A stretch of 64,000 bases of DNA from Stomatobaculum sp. F0698 (GTDB lineage Bacteria > Bacillota > Clostridia > Lachnospirales > Lachnospiraceae). The translations under genes were made by a program, and so were the position numbers. Of the stretch, positions 1 to 8,965 are shown in pieces. How positions within the stretch are numbered: position 1 is the stretch's first letter; each line of letters starts with the position of its first letter. The stretch is taken from assembly GCF_030644385.1 (NCBI RefSeq), contig NZ_CP130060.1:62001-126000 (forward strand). The letters run 5' to 3'. The notes under the pieces are model-generated. The model ran no database searches, was not told the DNA's origin, and saw nothing but the letters and a program-made list of their open reading frames with translations.

Positions 1-450
1 TTCGTGAGCCGCACGGGCTGCGACTCCCTCGCAATCGCAATCGGCACGAGCCACGGCGCTTACAAGTTCAAGCCGGGCACGAATCCGGAGCTTCGCCTCG
101 ACATCCTCGAGGAAGTGAAGAAGAGACTGCCGGGCTTCCCGATTGTTCTGCACGGCGCATCTTCCGTCCCGCAGGAGTACGTGAAGATTATCAACGCAAA
201 TGGCGGTCAGCTGAAGGACGCAATCGGTGTTCCGGAGGATCAGCTCCGCGCGGCTGCAAGAAGCGCGGTCTGCAAGATCAACATTGACTCCGACCTTCGC
301 CTCGGCATGACGGCAGGCATTCGCCAGCACTTCAACGAGCACCCGGATCACTTTGACCCGAGACAGTACCTCGGCGACGGCAGAGCCAATGTCAAGGCAA
401 TTGTCGCGCACAAGATCACGGAAGTTCTGGGATCGAATAACAGAATCTAA
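1..450 (+). CDS. fba: Class II fructose-1,6-bisphosphate aldolase, C-terminal part
   Basis: Partial gene: the frame is open from base 1, and the 149 residues seen are the C-terminal half of a class II (zinc) fructose-bisphosphate aldolase. The enzyme interconverts fructose-1,6-bisphosphate with dihydroxyacetone phosphate and glyceraldehyde-3-phosphate in glycolysis. Motifs visible are GTSHGAYKF, VLHGASS with a metal-ligand histidine, and the phosphate-site stretch NIDSDLRL. The gene ends in TAA. ilvE starts 42 bases downstream with its own ribosome binding site, and no terminator is visible between them, so read-through transcription is possible. Confidence 0.93.
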   Translation, partial: FVSRTGCDSLAIAIGTSHGAYKFKPGTNPELRLDILEEVKKRLPGFPIVLHGASSVPQEYVKIINANGGQLKDAIGVPEDQLRAAARSAVCKINIDSDLRLGMTAGIRQHFNEHPDHFDPRQYLGDGRANVKAIVAHKITEVLGSNNRI

Positions 451-492
451 GCAGTCGGCAGCAAATCAGATACAGAAGAGAGGCGTTTTTAC

Positions 493-1518
493 ATGGCAGA
501 GAAGAATCTGGACTGGGGTAACATTGGCTTCGCCTATCACGTGACGGATCAGCGCTACGTTTCTAACTATAAGAACGGCGCGTGGGATGAAGGCGGTCTC
601 ACGGCGGATGCGACCGTGTGCATTTCGGAGTGCGCGGGCATCCTGCAGTATTGCCAGGAGGTCTTTGAGGGCCTCAAGGCATATCGCACCGAGGACGACA
701 GCATTGTGACCTTCCGCCCCGACCTGAACGCGAAGCGCATGGCGGACTCCGCGCGCTATCTTGAAATGCCGGCTTTTCCGGAGGAGAGATTCCTGGAAGC
801 GGTGGATGCGGTCGTCAAGGCAAATGCGGACTGGGTTCCGCCCTACGGCAGCGGTGCTTCTCTGTACCTGCGCCCCTATATGTTTGCGAGCGGACCGGTA
901 ATCGGCGTGAAGCCGTCGGATGAATACCAGTTTCGTCTGTTTGCGACCCCGGTGGGTCCCTACTTTAAGGGCGGCGCAAAGCCGACCACGCTCTGCGTGA
1001 GCAAGTACGACCGCGCGGCACCGCACGGCACGGGACACATTAAGGCCGGTCTCAACTACGCGATGAGTCTGCATGCCTATGTGGACGCACATGCGCGCGG
1101 CTTTGACGAGAACATGTACTTAGACGCTGCGACCAGAACCTATATCGAAGAGACGGGCGGCGCCAACTTCCTCTTCGTGACGAAGGACGGCGTTCTGGTG
1201 AGCCCGAAGTCGGATTCCATTCTGCCCTCGATTACACGGCGCTCTCTCCTCTACATCGCGGAGCACATGCTCGGCATGAAGACGGAGCACAGAGCGGTTA
1301 AGTTCTCCGAGTTAAAGGACTTTGCGGAGGCGGGTCTCTGCGGTACGGCTGCGGTCATCAGCCCGGTGGGCCGTGTCGTGAACGGCGACGAAGTCATTGA
1401 CTTCCCCTCCGGCACAGAGAAGATGGGACCGGTGCTTCAGAAGCTCTACGATACGATTACGGGCATTCAGTCCGGTCACATTGCGGGACCGGAGGGCTGG
1501 ATTCGCAAGATTTGCTGA
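493..1518 (+). CDS. ilvE: Branched-chain-amino-acid aminotransferase
   Basis: A 341-residue fold-type IV PLP aminotransferase, normal length for IlvE. It exchanges amino groups between Leu/Ile/Val and 2-oxoglutarate, the last step of branched-chain amino acid synthesis or the first of their breakdown. Supporting motifs are VFEGLKAYR near residue 58, GHIKAGLNYA carrying the probable Schiff-base lysine, EETGGANFLFV, and GTAAVISPVG near the C-terminus. The ATG is preceded by GAGAGG about nine bases upstream. A strong intrinsic terminator follows the stop codon, so the unit ends here. Confidence 0.95.
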   Translation: MAEKNLDWGNIGFAYHVTDQRYVSNYKNGAWDEGGLTADATVCISECAGILQYCQEVFEGLKAYRTEDDSIVTFRPDLNAKRMADSARYLEMPAFPEERFLEAVDAVVKANADWVPPYGSGASLYLRPYMFASGPVIGVKPSDEYQFRLFATPVGPYFKGGAKPTTLCVSKYDRAAPHGTGHIKAGLNYAMSLHAYVDAHARGFDENMYLDAATRTYIEETGGANFLFVTKDGVLVSPKSDSILPSITRRSLLYIAEHMLGMKTEHRAVKFSELKDFAEAGLCGTAAVISPVGRVVNGDEVIDFPSGTEKMGPVLQKLYDTITGIQSGHIAGPEGWIRKIC

Positions 1519-1546
1519 GCAAAGAACGCTTGATACAAGTGAACAG

Positions 1547-1582
1547 AAAGTCCCCGCGCGAGTCTTCGGCGGGGACTTTTTC
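1547..1582 (+). terminator. Intrinsic terminator after ilvE
   Basis: An 11-bp stem (AAAGTCCCCGC pairing with GCGGGGACTTT) closes a loop of about 11 bases and runs into a T-run. It lies 28 bases after the ilvE stop codon and just before the ribosome binding site of the next gene. Confidence 0.88.
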
Positions 1583-1596
1583 GTGAAGGAGGCAGG

Positions 1597-2088
1597 GTGC
1601 GGGAGAGTTATTCCTTTGGACCGGTCTTTGACCGGAACAGTCATACACTTATTTTGGGGAGTTTTCCCTCGGTGCAGTCAAGGGCGGCGGGCTTCTACTA
1701 TGCGAACCCGCAGAACCGTTTCTGGCGCATGTTAGCGGCGGTCTACGGGGCGGAAGTGCCGGACAGTATAGAAGAAAAGCGGGCGCTGCTCCTTTCAAAC
1801 GGGCTTGCCCTCTGGGACGTGCTGGAGCGCTGCGAGATTCAGGGGTCGAGCGATGCGAGCATACGGGGCGCGGTTCCGGTGGATATCGAGACGGTCACGA
1901 GAGAGGCAAAAATACGCCGCGTGCTTGTAAACGGCACGACCGCGGCGAAGTACTATGCGCGCTATCTGGAAGCGAAGACGGGAATTGCGGCTACCTGCCT
2001 GCCTTCGACCAGTCCGGCGAATGCGGCCTACCGCTTGGAGCGCCTCACGGCGCTCTGGGGTGCCGCGCTGCTTAAGGAGGAGGGCTGA
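1597..2088 (+). CDS. Uracil-DNA glycosylase superfamily protein, deoxyinosine glycosylase type
   Basis: This 163-residue protein has the small Mug/HDG-type glycosylase layout: LILGSFPSVQSRAAGFYYA near the N-terminus followed by PQNRFWRML, and a late segment with LPSTSPANA. These match the GSFPS, NPxNxFW and SPS-like signatures of the UDG family that removes hypoxanthine or mismatched uracil from DNA. The role in base-excision repair is inferred from family resemblance. The start codon is GTG at 1597, chosen because AGGAGG lies at a proper distance just upstream (1587-1592). The stop TGA abuts the ATG of cbiB, suggesting translational coupling although the functions are unrelated. Confidence 0.78.
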   Translation: MRESYSFGPVFDRNSHTLILGSFPSVQSRAAGFYYANPQNRFWRMLAAVYGAEVPDSIEEKRALLLSNGLALWDVLERCEIQGSSDASIRGAVPVDIETVTREAKIRRVLVNGTTAAKYYARYLEAKTGIAATCLPSTSPANAAYRLERLTALWGAALLKEEG

Positions 2089-3135
2089 ATGGGTACTTGG
2101 TATGTGCTGCTACAGCGGTGGCATTTGGAAGTCGCTGTGGTGCTCGGTTTTCTCTTAGACCTCTTGCTCGGCGATCCGGAGCATTGGTTTCACCCGGTGC
2201 GTCTCATCGGGGGGCTCGTGCGGGAACTCGAGCGGCGGCTCTACCCGAAGGCGGGACCGCCGGTCACCGCCTTTTGGAACGGCCTCTTCCTCTGGCTCTG
2301 CTGTGTCGGCGCGGTCGGCGGGAGCGTGTATCTTTTGACCGGAGTGCTCCGGCAGCATTTCTTCTTGGCGGGCTTTGCCTTTGAAATCCTGCTTTCGTAT
2401 CAGCTCCTCGCGGCGCGCTGCCTTTCGGACAGCGCAGCGGCGGTGGCGCGTGCCCTAAAGGAGGGCGGTCTCACGGCGGGGCGTAAGGCGGTGTCCTATA
2501 TTGTGGGGCGGGACACGGAAGAACTCAGCGAGGCCGCTGTCATCCGGGCTACGGTCGAGACCGTTGCGGAAAACACTTCGGACGGGGAGATTGCACCCCT
2601 CTTTTTTCTCATTTTCTTCGGTGTGGCGGGCGGCTGGGTCTATAAGGCCGTGAATACCATGGATTCGATGCTCGGCTACAACAATGCGCGCTACCGTCTC
2701 TTCGGGAGAGCGGCAGCGCGCATGGATGATGTCTTCAATTGGATACCGGCAAGGCTTGCCGCGCTTTTTTTGATGCTTGCGGCGGCACTCGGCGGGCAGG
2801 ATGCGGGCAATGCCCTTCGCATCTTTCGACGGGATCGCTACCGCCACGCGAGTCCGAACTCCGCGCAGACCGAGAGTGTCATGGCGGGGGCCCTCGGGGT
2901 CAGGCTTGCGGGACCCGCGCGGTACTTCGGTGAAATCAAGGACAAGCCCTACATCGGGGATGATACGCGGGACATCGAGACAGCGGATATTGCGCGCGCC
3001 AATCGCATGCTCTTCCTTGCGTCTTGGATCGGGCTGGTTGTCTTCCTCCTTGCCCGCGTGTTACTCGGGATGCTTATGGCCGGGCTTGCGCTTAAGCTGC
3101 AGCCCGCGGCGCTCGCATTGCCGAATTTACTTTAA
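2089..3135 (+). CDS. cbiB: Adenosylcobinamide-phosphate synthase (CbiB/CobD)
   Basis: A 348-residue integral membrane protein of the CbiB family, which attaches the aminopropanol(-phosphate) side chain to adenosylcobyric acid late in cobalamin synthesis. The family hallmark LLGDPEHWFHPVRLIG lies near residues 25-42, followed by several hydrophobic segments. RATVETVAENTSDGEIAP and the later VNTMDSMLGY motif are also typical. No other cobalamin gene is in the window, so the pathway genes must lie elsewhere if this gene is functional. It follows the glycosylase stop without a gap and its 3' end overlaps the convergent NYN gene by nine bases. Confidence 0.93.
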   Translation: MGTWYVLLQRWHLEVAVVLGFLLDLLLGDPEHWFHPVRLIGGLVRELERRLYPKAGPPVTAFWNGLFLWLCCVGAVGGSVYLLTGVLRQHFFLAGFAFEILLSYQLLAARCLSDSAAAVARALKEGGLTAGRKAVSYIVGRDTEELSEAAVIRATVETVAENTSDGEIAPLFFLIFFGVAGGWVYKAVNTMDSMLGYNNARYRLFGRAAARMDDVFNWIPARLAALFLMLAAALGGQDAGNALRIFRRDRYRHASPNSAQTESVMAGALGVRLAGPARYFGEIKDKPYIGDDTRDIETADIARANRMLFLASWIGLVVFLLARVLLGMLMAGLALKLQPAALALPNLL

Positions 3136-3894
3136 GCGGAAGCTCACGTGCAGCCCCTCGGTGCGCTTCTCGAAGAGATTCGTGGAGTCGATGAAGGGGA
3201 CAAATTTCTTGAACTGAAAGTTTCTCACGTCAAAGTCCGGGAATTGCTTGTTTAAGAAGTTTCCGAGCTGACTCGAGGGGATCCAGCCCTCCTCGTCCGA
3301 ATTCTCCTCCCAAATCTGAATGAGGGCTTTTCGAACCGCTTTTAGGCGCATGCCCATGCCGGAGTTCGAGGCGTTGCCGCCCTTCTCGCTGTGCTCGCCC
3401 TCGCTGCTCTTTTCGGCCTGGGCCGGGAGCGGGTTTGCGGGCTGGTTCGCGCGGTAGAGGAGGTCTATGTATGAGAACTTACTGCAGGCGGAGATGAAGC
3501 TCTTCGGCGTTTTCTGCTCGCCCATGCCGAGCACAAAAATTTCGGATTCGCGGAGGCGCGCCGCGAGGCGCGTAAAGTCGGAGTCCGAGGAGACAATGCA
3601 GAAGCAATCAAAGCGTCCCTGATAGAGCAGGTCCATGGCATCAATGATGAGGGCGGAGTCCGAGGAATTCTTGCCCGACACATTGGAGTATTGCTGTATG
3701 GGTTGAACGGAGTTATCGAGTATCACATTGCGCCAGCTTCCCATCTGCGGTGTGGTCCAGTCCCCGTAGATGCGCTTGATGTTGACACTGCCGAGATTGT
3801 TGGCCTCGGAGAGCACGATGGGCAGGTACTTCGGCGCGATGTTTTCGGCATCAATCAGTACGGCGACGCGGCGCTCTCTCTCCTCATTGTTCAT
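3127..3894 (-). CDS. NYN-domain (LabA/DUF88-like) protein with C-terminal OST-HTH/LOTUS domain
   Basis: The product has 255 residues. Residues 8-150 look like an NYN/PIN-like ribonuclease domain: VAVLIDAENI with Asp15 and Asn18, SDSALIIDAMD near residue 80, and IVSSDSDFTRL near residue 105 supply the expected acidic residues. Residues about 180-255 resemble an OST-HTH (LOTUS) RNA-binding domain (RKALIQIWEE, WIPSSQLGNFL, FPDFDVRNF). This architecture suggests RNA binding or cleavage; the substrate is unknown. The start at 3894 is preferred over an upstream in-frame ATG because AAAGGA sits just before it. The gene is divergent from the secreted transglutaminase-like gene. Confidence 0.85.
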   Translation of the reverse strand: MNNEERERRVAVLIDAENIAPKYLPIVLSEANNLGSVNIKRIYGDWTTPQMGSWRNVILDNSVQPIQQYSNVSGKNSSDSALIIDAMDLLYQGRFDCFCIVSSDSDFTRLAARLRESEIFVLGMGEQKTPKSFISACSKFSYIDLLYRANQPANPLPAQAEKSSEGEHSEKGGNASNSGMGMRLKAVRKALIQIWEENSDEEGWIPSSQLGNFLNKQFPDFDVRNFQFKKFVPFIDSTNLFEKRTEGLHVSFRLK

Positions 3895-3958
3895 GCGAAT
3901 ATCCTTTCTCTTTTGACATAGCGCGCCGAGCTGCGCTATACTGGAAATACTCATTGTC

Positions 3959-3989
3959 AAGCGTGAGAATCGTAGTTATTGACACGCTT
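3959..3989. repeat. Short inverted repeat in the divergent promoter region
   Basis: AAGCGTG at 3959-3965 and CACGCTT at 3983-3989 form a 7-bp inverted repeat around a TTGACA-like sequence (3979-3984), between the NYN gene and the divergent transglutaminase-like gene. It could be an operator; the sequence gives no further support. Confidence 0.35.
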
Positions 3990-4011
3990 ATTATAAGAAA
4001 GAGGAAAGAAA

Positions 4012-4941
4012 TTGTCCATAAAAAGCTGGAAAGGAGCGCTGTTTGCGCTGGGTTTGGGATTTGGGGTCTGTGCGGCACTGCCGAGCAATGTGCGCGCAGA
4101 AGAGCAGAAGCTGATACAGACGGTTGAAAATCGCCTGCATCCGGATAGCGCAGCGCTTCCTCGCAGGGCTGAATACGGGTATGTGTCGGAGGACGCCAAT
4201 GCGGTCATTGCGCGTCTGCTTTCCTACGAGACAGATGCCGAGCGCAAGGAGATGCGCAGGCAGTTCTATCTGAACAGCGTCTGGTATCGTCAGGACGCGC
4301 AGTATGTCGATGAGAACGGCAAGCCCTATCTCCTGGTCTATGAGGGTGCGGCTTCCGACCGGAAAAAGCTGAGCTATGAATTGCTCGCAGGTCTCCCCTT
4401 CTTTTCAAATGCCAATGTCTTGATTACGACCAAGGGCGATAAGCTGATTGCGGCCGTTGAGCTGGGGCGGCCCTTTTCGGAGGCGGAGGCCTACCGGAAT
4501 TACCGGAACTTACTCCGTCTGCAGGGCCTCACGGAAGAAGTGAAGGCGCAGACCGCGGGTAAGACCCAGCGGGAAAAGGCGCAGTTTATTTGCGACACGG
4601 TCGCAAAGCGCCTCAACTACGACTACAGTCTGCAGCAGAACTGCCTGCAGGATGTCGTGGTATCGCAGCGCACGGCCTGTGTGGGCTATAACGGTTTGAC
4701 CGAGCTCCTGTTTCGGAGTGTCGGACTCTCCTATGTGAACATGATTGCAAACAACCGGGAGACCGGTGTCATGCACATCTTCGGAACATCCAAGATCGAC
4801 GGAAACTGGCTGATCTTTGATACGAGTAACTACGACAACGAGAGCGGCCCCCTTGATACGAGCTATATCTTCTCGGAGCTTGAGCATGAGGCAAAGGGCT
4901 ACCGCGACTTTAAACTCCTGCAGGGAGAGAGACTGAACTGA
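4012..4941 (+). CDS. Secreted transglutaminase-like (cysteine protease fold) protein
   Basis: The 309-residue product begins with a Sec signal peptide (hydrophobic core ALFALGLGFGVCAAL, probable cleavage after NVRA). The C-terminal half carries the transglutaminase-like triad in order: Cys in QRTACVGYNG, His in GVMHIFG, and Asp in WLIFDTSNYD. Proteins of this fold act extracytoplasmically as proteases, amidases or crosslinking enzymes; the substrate cannot be told here. The N-terminal ~150 residues match no domain I recognise. The start codon is TTG at 4012, supported by GAGGAAAG seven bases upstream and by the signal peptide. Its stop overlaps the rarA ATG by one base. Confidence 0.8.
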   Translation: MSIKSWKGALFALGLGFGVCAALPSNVRAEEQKLIQTVENRLHPDSAALPRRAEYGYVSEDANAVIARLLSYETDAERKEMRRQFYLNSVWYRQDAQYVDENGKPYLLVYEGAASDRKKLSYELLAGLPFFSNANVLITTKGDKLIAAVELGRPFSEAEAYRNYRNLLRLQGLTEEVKAQTAGKTQREKAQFICDTVAKRLNYDYSLQQNCLQDVVVSQRTACVGYNGLTELLFRSVGLSYVNMIANNRETGVMHIFGTSKIDGNWLIFDTSNYDNESGPLDTSYIFSELEHEAKGYRDFKLLQGERLN

Positions 4942-6287
4942 TGGACCTCTTTGACTATATGCGCGAGAATGCGCTCCGGCAGGAGGCACCGCTTGCCGTG
5001 CGCATGCGGCCCCGAAGCTTGGAGGAGATTGCGGGGCAGACGCATATCCTCGGCGAGGGAAAGCTTCTGTACCGTGCCGTGCGGGCGGATGCCGTGGGAT
5101 CCATGATTCTCTACGGACCGCCGGGCAGCGGAAAAACTACGATTGCGGAAGTCATATCCCGCGAGACCAAATCCGAATTTTGTCGCCTGAACGCGACGAC
5201 GGCCGGCAAAAAAGAGATGGAGGAAGTGATTCAAGAAGCCCGCGAGAACTTTGGGCGCGGCAAGCGAACCCCCCTCTTTGTCGACGAGATACACCGCTTC
5301 CACAAGGGGCAGCAGGACTTTCTGCTCCCCTATGTGGAGGACGGCACTGTTGCGCTGATCGGCGCGACAACCGAAAATCCTTTTTTTGAAGTCAATGCAG
5401 CGCTGCTTTCGCGCTCCCGCATTTTTGAATTGAAACCACTTGCGGCGGCGGATATCGCAGCGCTGCTTCGTCGTGCCATGGCGGATAAGGAGCGCGGTTA
5501 CGGGAACTGGCGCGCCGAACTCACGGAGGAGGCCTGCGCCTTTCTTTCGGATGCCGCGGGGGGCGATGCGCGGACCGCGCTGAATGCGCTGGAACTCGCG
5601 ATGAAGACGACGCCGCCGGATGCGGACGGCGTGATTAGCCTTTCGCTGTCCGTTGCGGAGGAGAGCATACAGAAGCGCGCCGTACGCTACGACAAGGACG
5701 GCGACAATCACTACGACACGATTTCCGCCTTTATCAAGAGCATGCGGGGCTCGGACCCGGATGCCGCAATTTACTATCTGGCGCGCATGCTCTATGCCGG
5801 CGAAGACCCGCGCTTTCTCGCGCGGCGCATTGTAATCTGTGCGGCGGAGGATGTGGGAAATGCGGACCCGATGGCGCTGGTGGTCGCGGAGAGCATGGCC
5901 GCGGCGCTTGACCGCATCGGCATGCCCGAGGGGAAGCTCTTACTCAGTCAGGCCTGCCTCTATGTGGCCTCGGCGCCGAAATCCAATGCGGCGACCACGG
6001 CGATTTTTTCGGCACTGGAGCTCGCGGAGCGCACGGCGACGGCGCCGATTCCGCCTTATTTACAGGATGCCCACTACCGCGGGCATGAGCAGCTCGGCAG
6101 AGGCAAGGGCTATCTCTATCCGCATGACTTCCCGGGCAACTATGTGGCCCAGGACTATCTGCCGGAGAGCCTGCGGGGAAGCGCACTTTACCGACCGAGC
6201 GACAACGGAAAAGAAGCCGAAATCAAAGCGCGGCTTAAAAGGCTGAAGACAGCGGGAGAGGAGGGCCATGACGGAAGAAAGACTTGA
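4941..6287 (+). CDS. rarA: Replication-associated recombination protein A (AAA+ ATPase)
   Basis: A 448-residue clamp-loader-like AAA+ ATPase of the RarA/MgsA/WRNIP1 family, which acts at stalled replication forks. Visible are [16 protein letters not shown] at the N-terminus, Walker [10 protein letters not shown] near residue 58, Walker [10 protein letters not shown], sensor 1 [12 protein letters not shown], and the SRSRIFEL arginine-finger region. The C-terminal RarA domain contains [18 protein letters not shown] and a [10 protein letters not shown] segment. Length and order are normal. The gene overlaps the preceding stop by one base and the downstream rho gene by 20 bases. Confidence 0.96.
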   Translation: MDLFDYMRENALRQEAPLAVRMRPRSLEEIAGQTHILGEGKLLYRAVRADAVGSMILYGPPGSGKTTIAEVISRETKSEFCRLNATTAGKKEMEEVIQEARENFGRGKRTPLFVDEIHRFHKGQQDFLLPYVEDGTVALIGATTENPFFEVNAALLSRSRIFELKPLAAADIAALLRRAMADKERGYGNWRAELTEEACAFLSDAAGGDARTALNALELAMKTTPPDADGVISLSLSVAEESIQKRAVRYDKDGDNHYDTISAFIKSMRGSDPDAAIYYLARMLYAGEDPRFLARRIVICAAEDVGNADPMALVVAESMAAALDRIGMPEGKLLLSQACLYVASAPKSNAATTAIFSALELAERTATAPIPPYLQDAHYRGHEQLGRGKGYLYPHDFPGNYVAQDYLPESLRGSALYRPSDNGKEAEIKARLKRLKTAGEEGHDGRKT

Positions 6288-7575
6288 GAGCCTAAGCCTC
6301 ACGGAACTCAGAGAGCTCGCGAGAGAGCGCGGCCTCTCCGGCGTGAGTGCGCTCAGAAAGCAGGACTTGATTCAAAAACTGAAGGGAGAGCCGCGGAGCC
6401 GAATTGAGCAGGCGGTCTCCGAGCTTCCGCCCGAGCTCCGGGAGGCGGCGGACGGCGGAAACCTCGCCTCGGGCCTTTTGGAGATTGTGAGCGAGGGGGG
6501 CTTCGGCTTTCTCCGCTCGGCGAATTACCTCCCGGGCGAAGAGGATGTCTATGTCTCGCCCTCGCAGATACGGCGTTTTCGTCTGAGAACCGGAGATCTG
6601 GTGACCGGGGTGAAGCGCCTTCGCGGCGAAAAGGAGCGCTACAGCGCCCTGCTCTATGTGAATACGGTAAACGGCGTGCGCGCAGCGGAGCTGCGCCGCG
6701 CAAACTTTGAGGAGATGACCCCGATTTTTCCGAGCGAGCGTATACCGCTTTCGGAAGGGGCTGAGTCCACGCTTTCCCTCCGAGTGATCGACCTGATTGC
6801 GCCGATCGGCAAGGGGCAGCGCGGTCTTATCGTCGCGCCGCCGAAGGCCGGCAAAACCACACTCTTAAAGGAAATCGCGAAGGCCGTGCGGCGCACGCGT
6901 CCCGAGATTCATCTCATTGTGCTTTTGATCGACGAGAGACCGGAGGAGGTCACGGACATCAAGGAGTACATCGCGGATCCGGAGGTCGAGGTCATCTACT
7001 CGACTTTTGACCGGGAGCCGGAGCAGCACAGAAGGGTTGCCGAAATGGCAATCGAGCGGGCGCGCCGCATCACGGAGCAGCACAGGGATGTGATGATACT
7101 GCTCGACTCGATTACGCGCCTTGCGCGCGCCTACAATCTCACGGTCACGCCTTCGGGGCGCACGCTTTCGGGCGGTCTGGATCCGGCCTCGCTCTATATG
7201 CCGAAGCGTTTCTTCGGCGCGGCGCGGAATATGCGGGAGGGCGGAAGCCTCACGATACTCGCGACCGCTCTTGTCGAGACCGGCAGCCGCATGGACGATG
7301 TTATTTACGAGGAGTTCAAGGGCACCGGCAACATGGAGCTCATGCTGGATCGCCGCCTTGCGGAGCGGCGCATTTTTCCGGCAATCGATATCGCGCGGAG
7401 CGGAACCCGGAGAGAGGAGCTGTTGCTCTCTCCGCTTGCGCAGAGCAGTGTCGCGAAACTCAGGAGGATGCGGGGCAACGGCAGCGGGGAACAGCAGACG
7501 GAACAGATATTGGAGCTCTTTTCGGAGAGTGCGGACAACGAAACCCTCTTAAAACGGCTTCGGGACGGCAAATAA
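6268..7575 (+). CDS. rho: Transcription termination factor Rho
   Basis: A 435-residue Rho hexameric RNA helicase. It has an N-terminal Rho_N helical domain ([16 protein letters not shown]), a cold-shock-like RNA-binding domain ([20 protein letters not shown]), and an ATPase domain with Walker A-like [12 protein letters not shown], Walker [16 protein letters not shown] and GGLDPASL of the secondary site. It ends factor-dependent transcripts. The long insertion seen in some actinobacterial Rho proteins is absent. The start ATG lies inside rarA, preceded by GAGAGGAGGGCC, so the two are translationally linked. Confidence 0.97.
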   Translation: MTEERLESLSLTELRELARERGLSGVSALRKQDLIQKLKGEPRSRIEQAVSELPPELREAADGGNLASGLLEIVSEGGFGFLRSANYLPGEEDVYVSPSQIRRFRLRTGDLVTGVKRLRGEKERYSALLYVNTVNGVRAAELRRANFEEMTPIFPSERIPLSEGAESTLSLRVIDLIAPIGKGQRGLIVAPPKAGKTTLLKEIAKAVRRTRPEIHLIVLLIDERPEEVTDIKEYIADPEVEVIYSTFDREPEQHRRVAEMAIERARRITEQHRDVMILLDSITRLARAYNLTVTPSGRTLSGGLDPASLYMPKRFFGAARNMREGGSLTILATALVETGSRMDDVIYEEFKGTGNMELMLDRRLAERRIFPAIDIARSGTRREELLLSPLAQSSVAKLRRMRGNGSGEQQTEQILELFSESADNETLLKRLRDGK

Positions 7576-7590
7576 AAGCGTTTTCCGGAC

Positions 7591-7619
7591 TTGCGGAGCG
7601 TTGACAAGCATGTTATACT
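7591..7619 (+). promoter_or_regulatory. Probable rpmE promoter (extended -10)
   Basis: TGTTATACT at 7611-7619 is a TGn-extended -10 element with TTGCGG 17 bases upstream at 7591-7596. A perfect TTGACA at 7601-7606 is only 7 bases from the -10, too close to be its -35. Placement 87 bases before rpmE fits a leader where L31 regulation could act. Confidence 0.55.
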
Positions 7620-7705
7620 GTGAAAGCTGTTTTTCTATGGGAATGGGAACGGAAAAGCGGTTCGCCGCTTTCATAAAAGATCAAGATTAAAGTGAGGTGA
7701 AACAA

Positions 7706-7912
7706 ATGAAAGAGGGAATCCATCCGAATTACTACCAGGCAACGGTGACTTGCAACTGCGGCAACACCTTTGTGACCGGTTCCACGAAGCCGGAGATTCA
7801 CGTTGAGGTCTGCTCCAAGTGCCACAGCTTCTACACCGGTCAGCAGAAGACCGCCGGCGCGCGCGGACGCATTGAGAAGTTCAACAAGAAGTACGGCGTG
7901 AAGGGCGAGTAA
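7706..7912 (+). CDS. rpmE: 50S ribosomal protein L31
   Basis: A 68-residue L31 of the zinc-binding (C+) type, with cysteines in TCNCGNTF and [11 protein letters not shown]. It is a component of the large ribosomal subunit. ATG at 7706 is chosen over an in-frame GTG nine bases upstream because GTGAGGTG ends seven bases before the ATG. The basic tail [11 protein letters not shown] is typical. A strong terminator follows. Confidence 0.97.
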   Translation: MKEGIHPNYYQATVTCNCGNTFVTGSTKPEIHVEVCSKCHSFYTGQQKTAGARGRIEKFNKKYGVKGE

Positions 7913-7926
7913 AAAATAAACAGGGG

Positions 7927-7960
7927 ACAGGGGCTGAGGGTAGACTCAGCCCCTGTTTTA
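7927..7960 (+). terminator. Intrinsic terminator after rpmE
   Basis: A perfect 12-bp stem (ACAGGGGCTGAG with CTCAGCCCCTGT) around a six-base loop is followed by TTTTA. It separates rpmE from yqhQ. Confidence 0.92.
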
Positions 7961-7990
7961 CGTTAAAACGCTTCAGAGAGGAGGCGAAGT

Positions 7991-8965
7991 ATGGCGAAAC
8001 AAAAATACTCCGGCATCGGCGGACAGGCGATACTGGAAGGCATCATGATGAAGAACGGGGAGTATTACGCCTGCGCGGTGCGCCGCGAAGATAAGAGCAT
8101 TGCGGTGGACCGGCAGCGCTACGTGAGTCTCACGGATCGTTATCCGCTCTTTCGACTGCCCTTTGTGCGCGGCGTGTTCAGCTTTGCGGATTCCATGATA
8201 CTCGGTATGCGCGCGCTGAACTGGTCGGCGGAGATTTATGCGGAGGGAGAGGAGGAAGAGGAGGAACCCTCGAAGTTTGAGCGCTTCCTTGAGAAGGCCT
8301 TCGGCGAAAAGGCCATGAAGGTGATGATGGGTGTCATCATGGCGCTTTCCTTCCTCGCGGCCATCGGCATTTTCATGCTGCTGCCCATGTTTCTGGCGGG
8401 ACTTCTGCGCCGCGTTCTCGCAAACGAGACCTTGATTGCGGTTTTGGAAGGCGTATTCCGCATTCTGATTTTTATCCTCTACATCAAGGCAATCTCGCGG
8501 ATGGAGGATATACACCGCACCTTTATGTACCACGGGGCCGAGCATAAGTGCATCAACTGCGTGGAGCACGGGCTCCCGCTCACGGTCGAGAACGTGATGA
8601 AGAGCTCCAAGGAGCACAAGCGCTGCGGGACCAGCTTCATCCTGATTGTGATGATGATCTCGATTCTCTTTTTCATTGTGATACGGCCGGAGACTCTTTT
8701 ACTCCGTGCGGTATCGCGCATCCTCTTAATGCCGGTGATTGCGGGCGTCTCCTATGAGTTTCTCCGCTTTACAGGCACGCATGACTCCGCATTCGTGAAT
8801 GCGCTGAGTCGTCCGGGCATGTGGATGCAGGGACTTACCACGACGGAACCGACGCCCGAAATGGCGGAAGTCGCAATTCAGGCGGTCGAGGCGGTTTTTG
8901 ACTGGAGAGAGTATCTGAGAAAGAACTTTGATGCGACGTTTCCGGAGACGGAGACAAACGCATGA
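7991..8965 (+). CDS. yqhQ: YqhQ-like DUF1385 membrane protein
   Basis: A 324-residue protein of the DUF1385/YqhQ family. The signature GGQAILEGIMMKNG lies near residues 9-24, AEHKCINCVEHG near residue 180, and SKEHKRCGTSFI about 20 residues later. There are two or three hydrophobic spans near residues 110-165 and 215-265. The biochemical function is not established. In many Clostridia it sits with prmC and prfA, as here. It overlaps prmC by four bases (ATGA), a sign of translational coupling. Confidence 0.9.
   Translation: MAKQKYSGIGGQAILEGIMMKNGEYYACAVRREDKSIAVDRQRYVSLTDRYPLFRLPFVRGVFSFADSMILGMRALNWSAEIYAEGEEEEEEPSKFERFLEKAFGEKAMKVMMGVIMALSFLAAIGIFMLLPMFLAGLLRRVLANETLIAVLEGVFRILIFILYIKAISRMEDIHRTFMYHGAEHKCINCVEHGLPLTVENVMKSSKEHKRCGTSFILIVMMISILFFIVIRPETLLLRAVSRILLMPVIAGVSYEFLRFTGTHDSAFVNALSRPGMWMQGLTTTEPTPEMAEVAIQAVEAVFDWREYLRKNFDATFPETETNA

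Noticed and set aside
7601..7619. TTGACA next to TATACT as a standard promoter
   Set aside because: The spacer is only 7 bases. The -10 is instead paired with TTGCGG 17 bases upstream and an extended TG.
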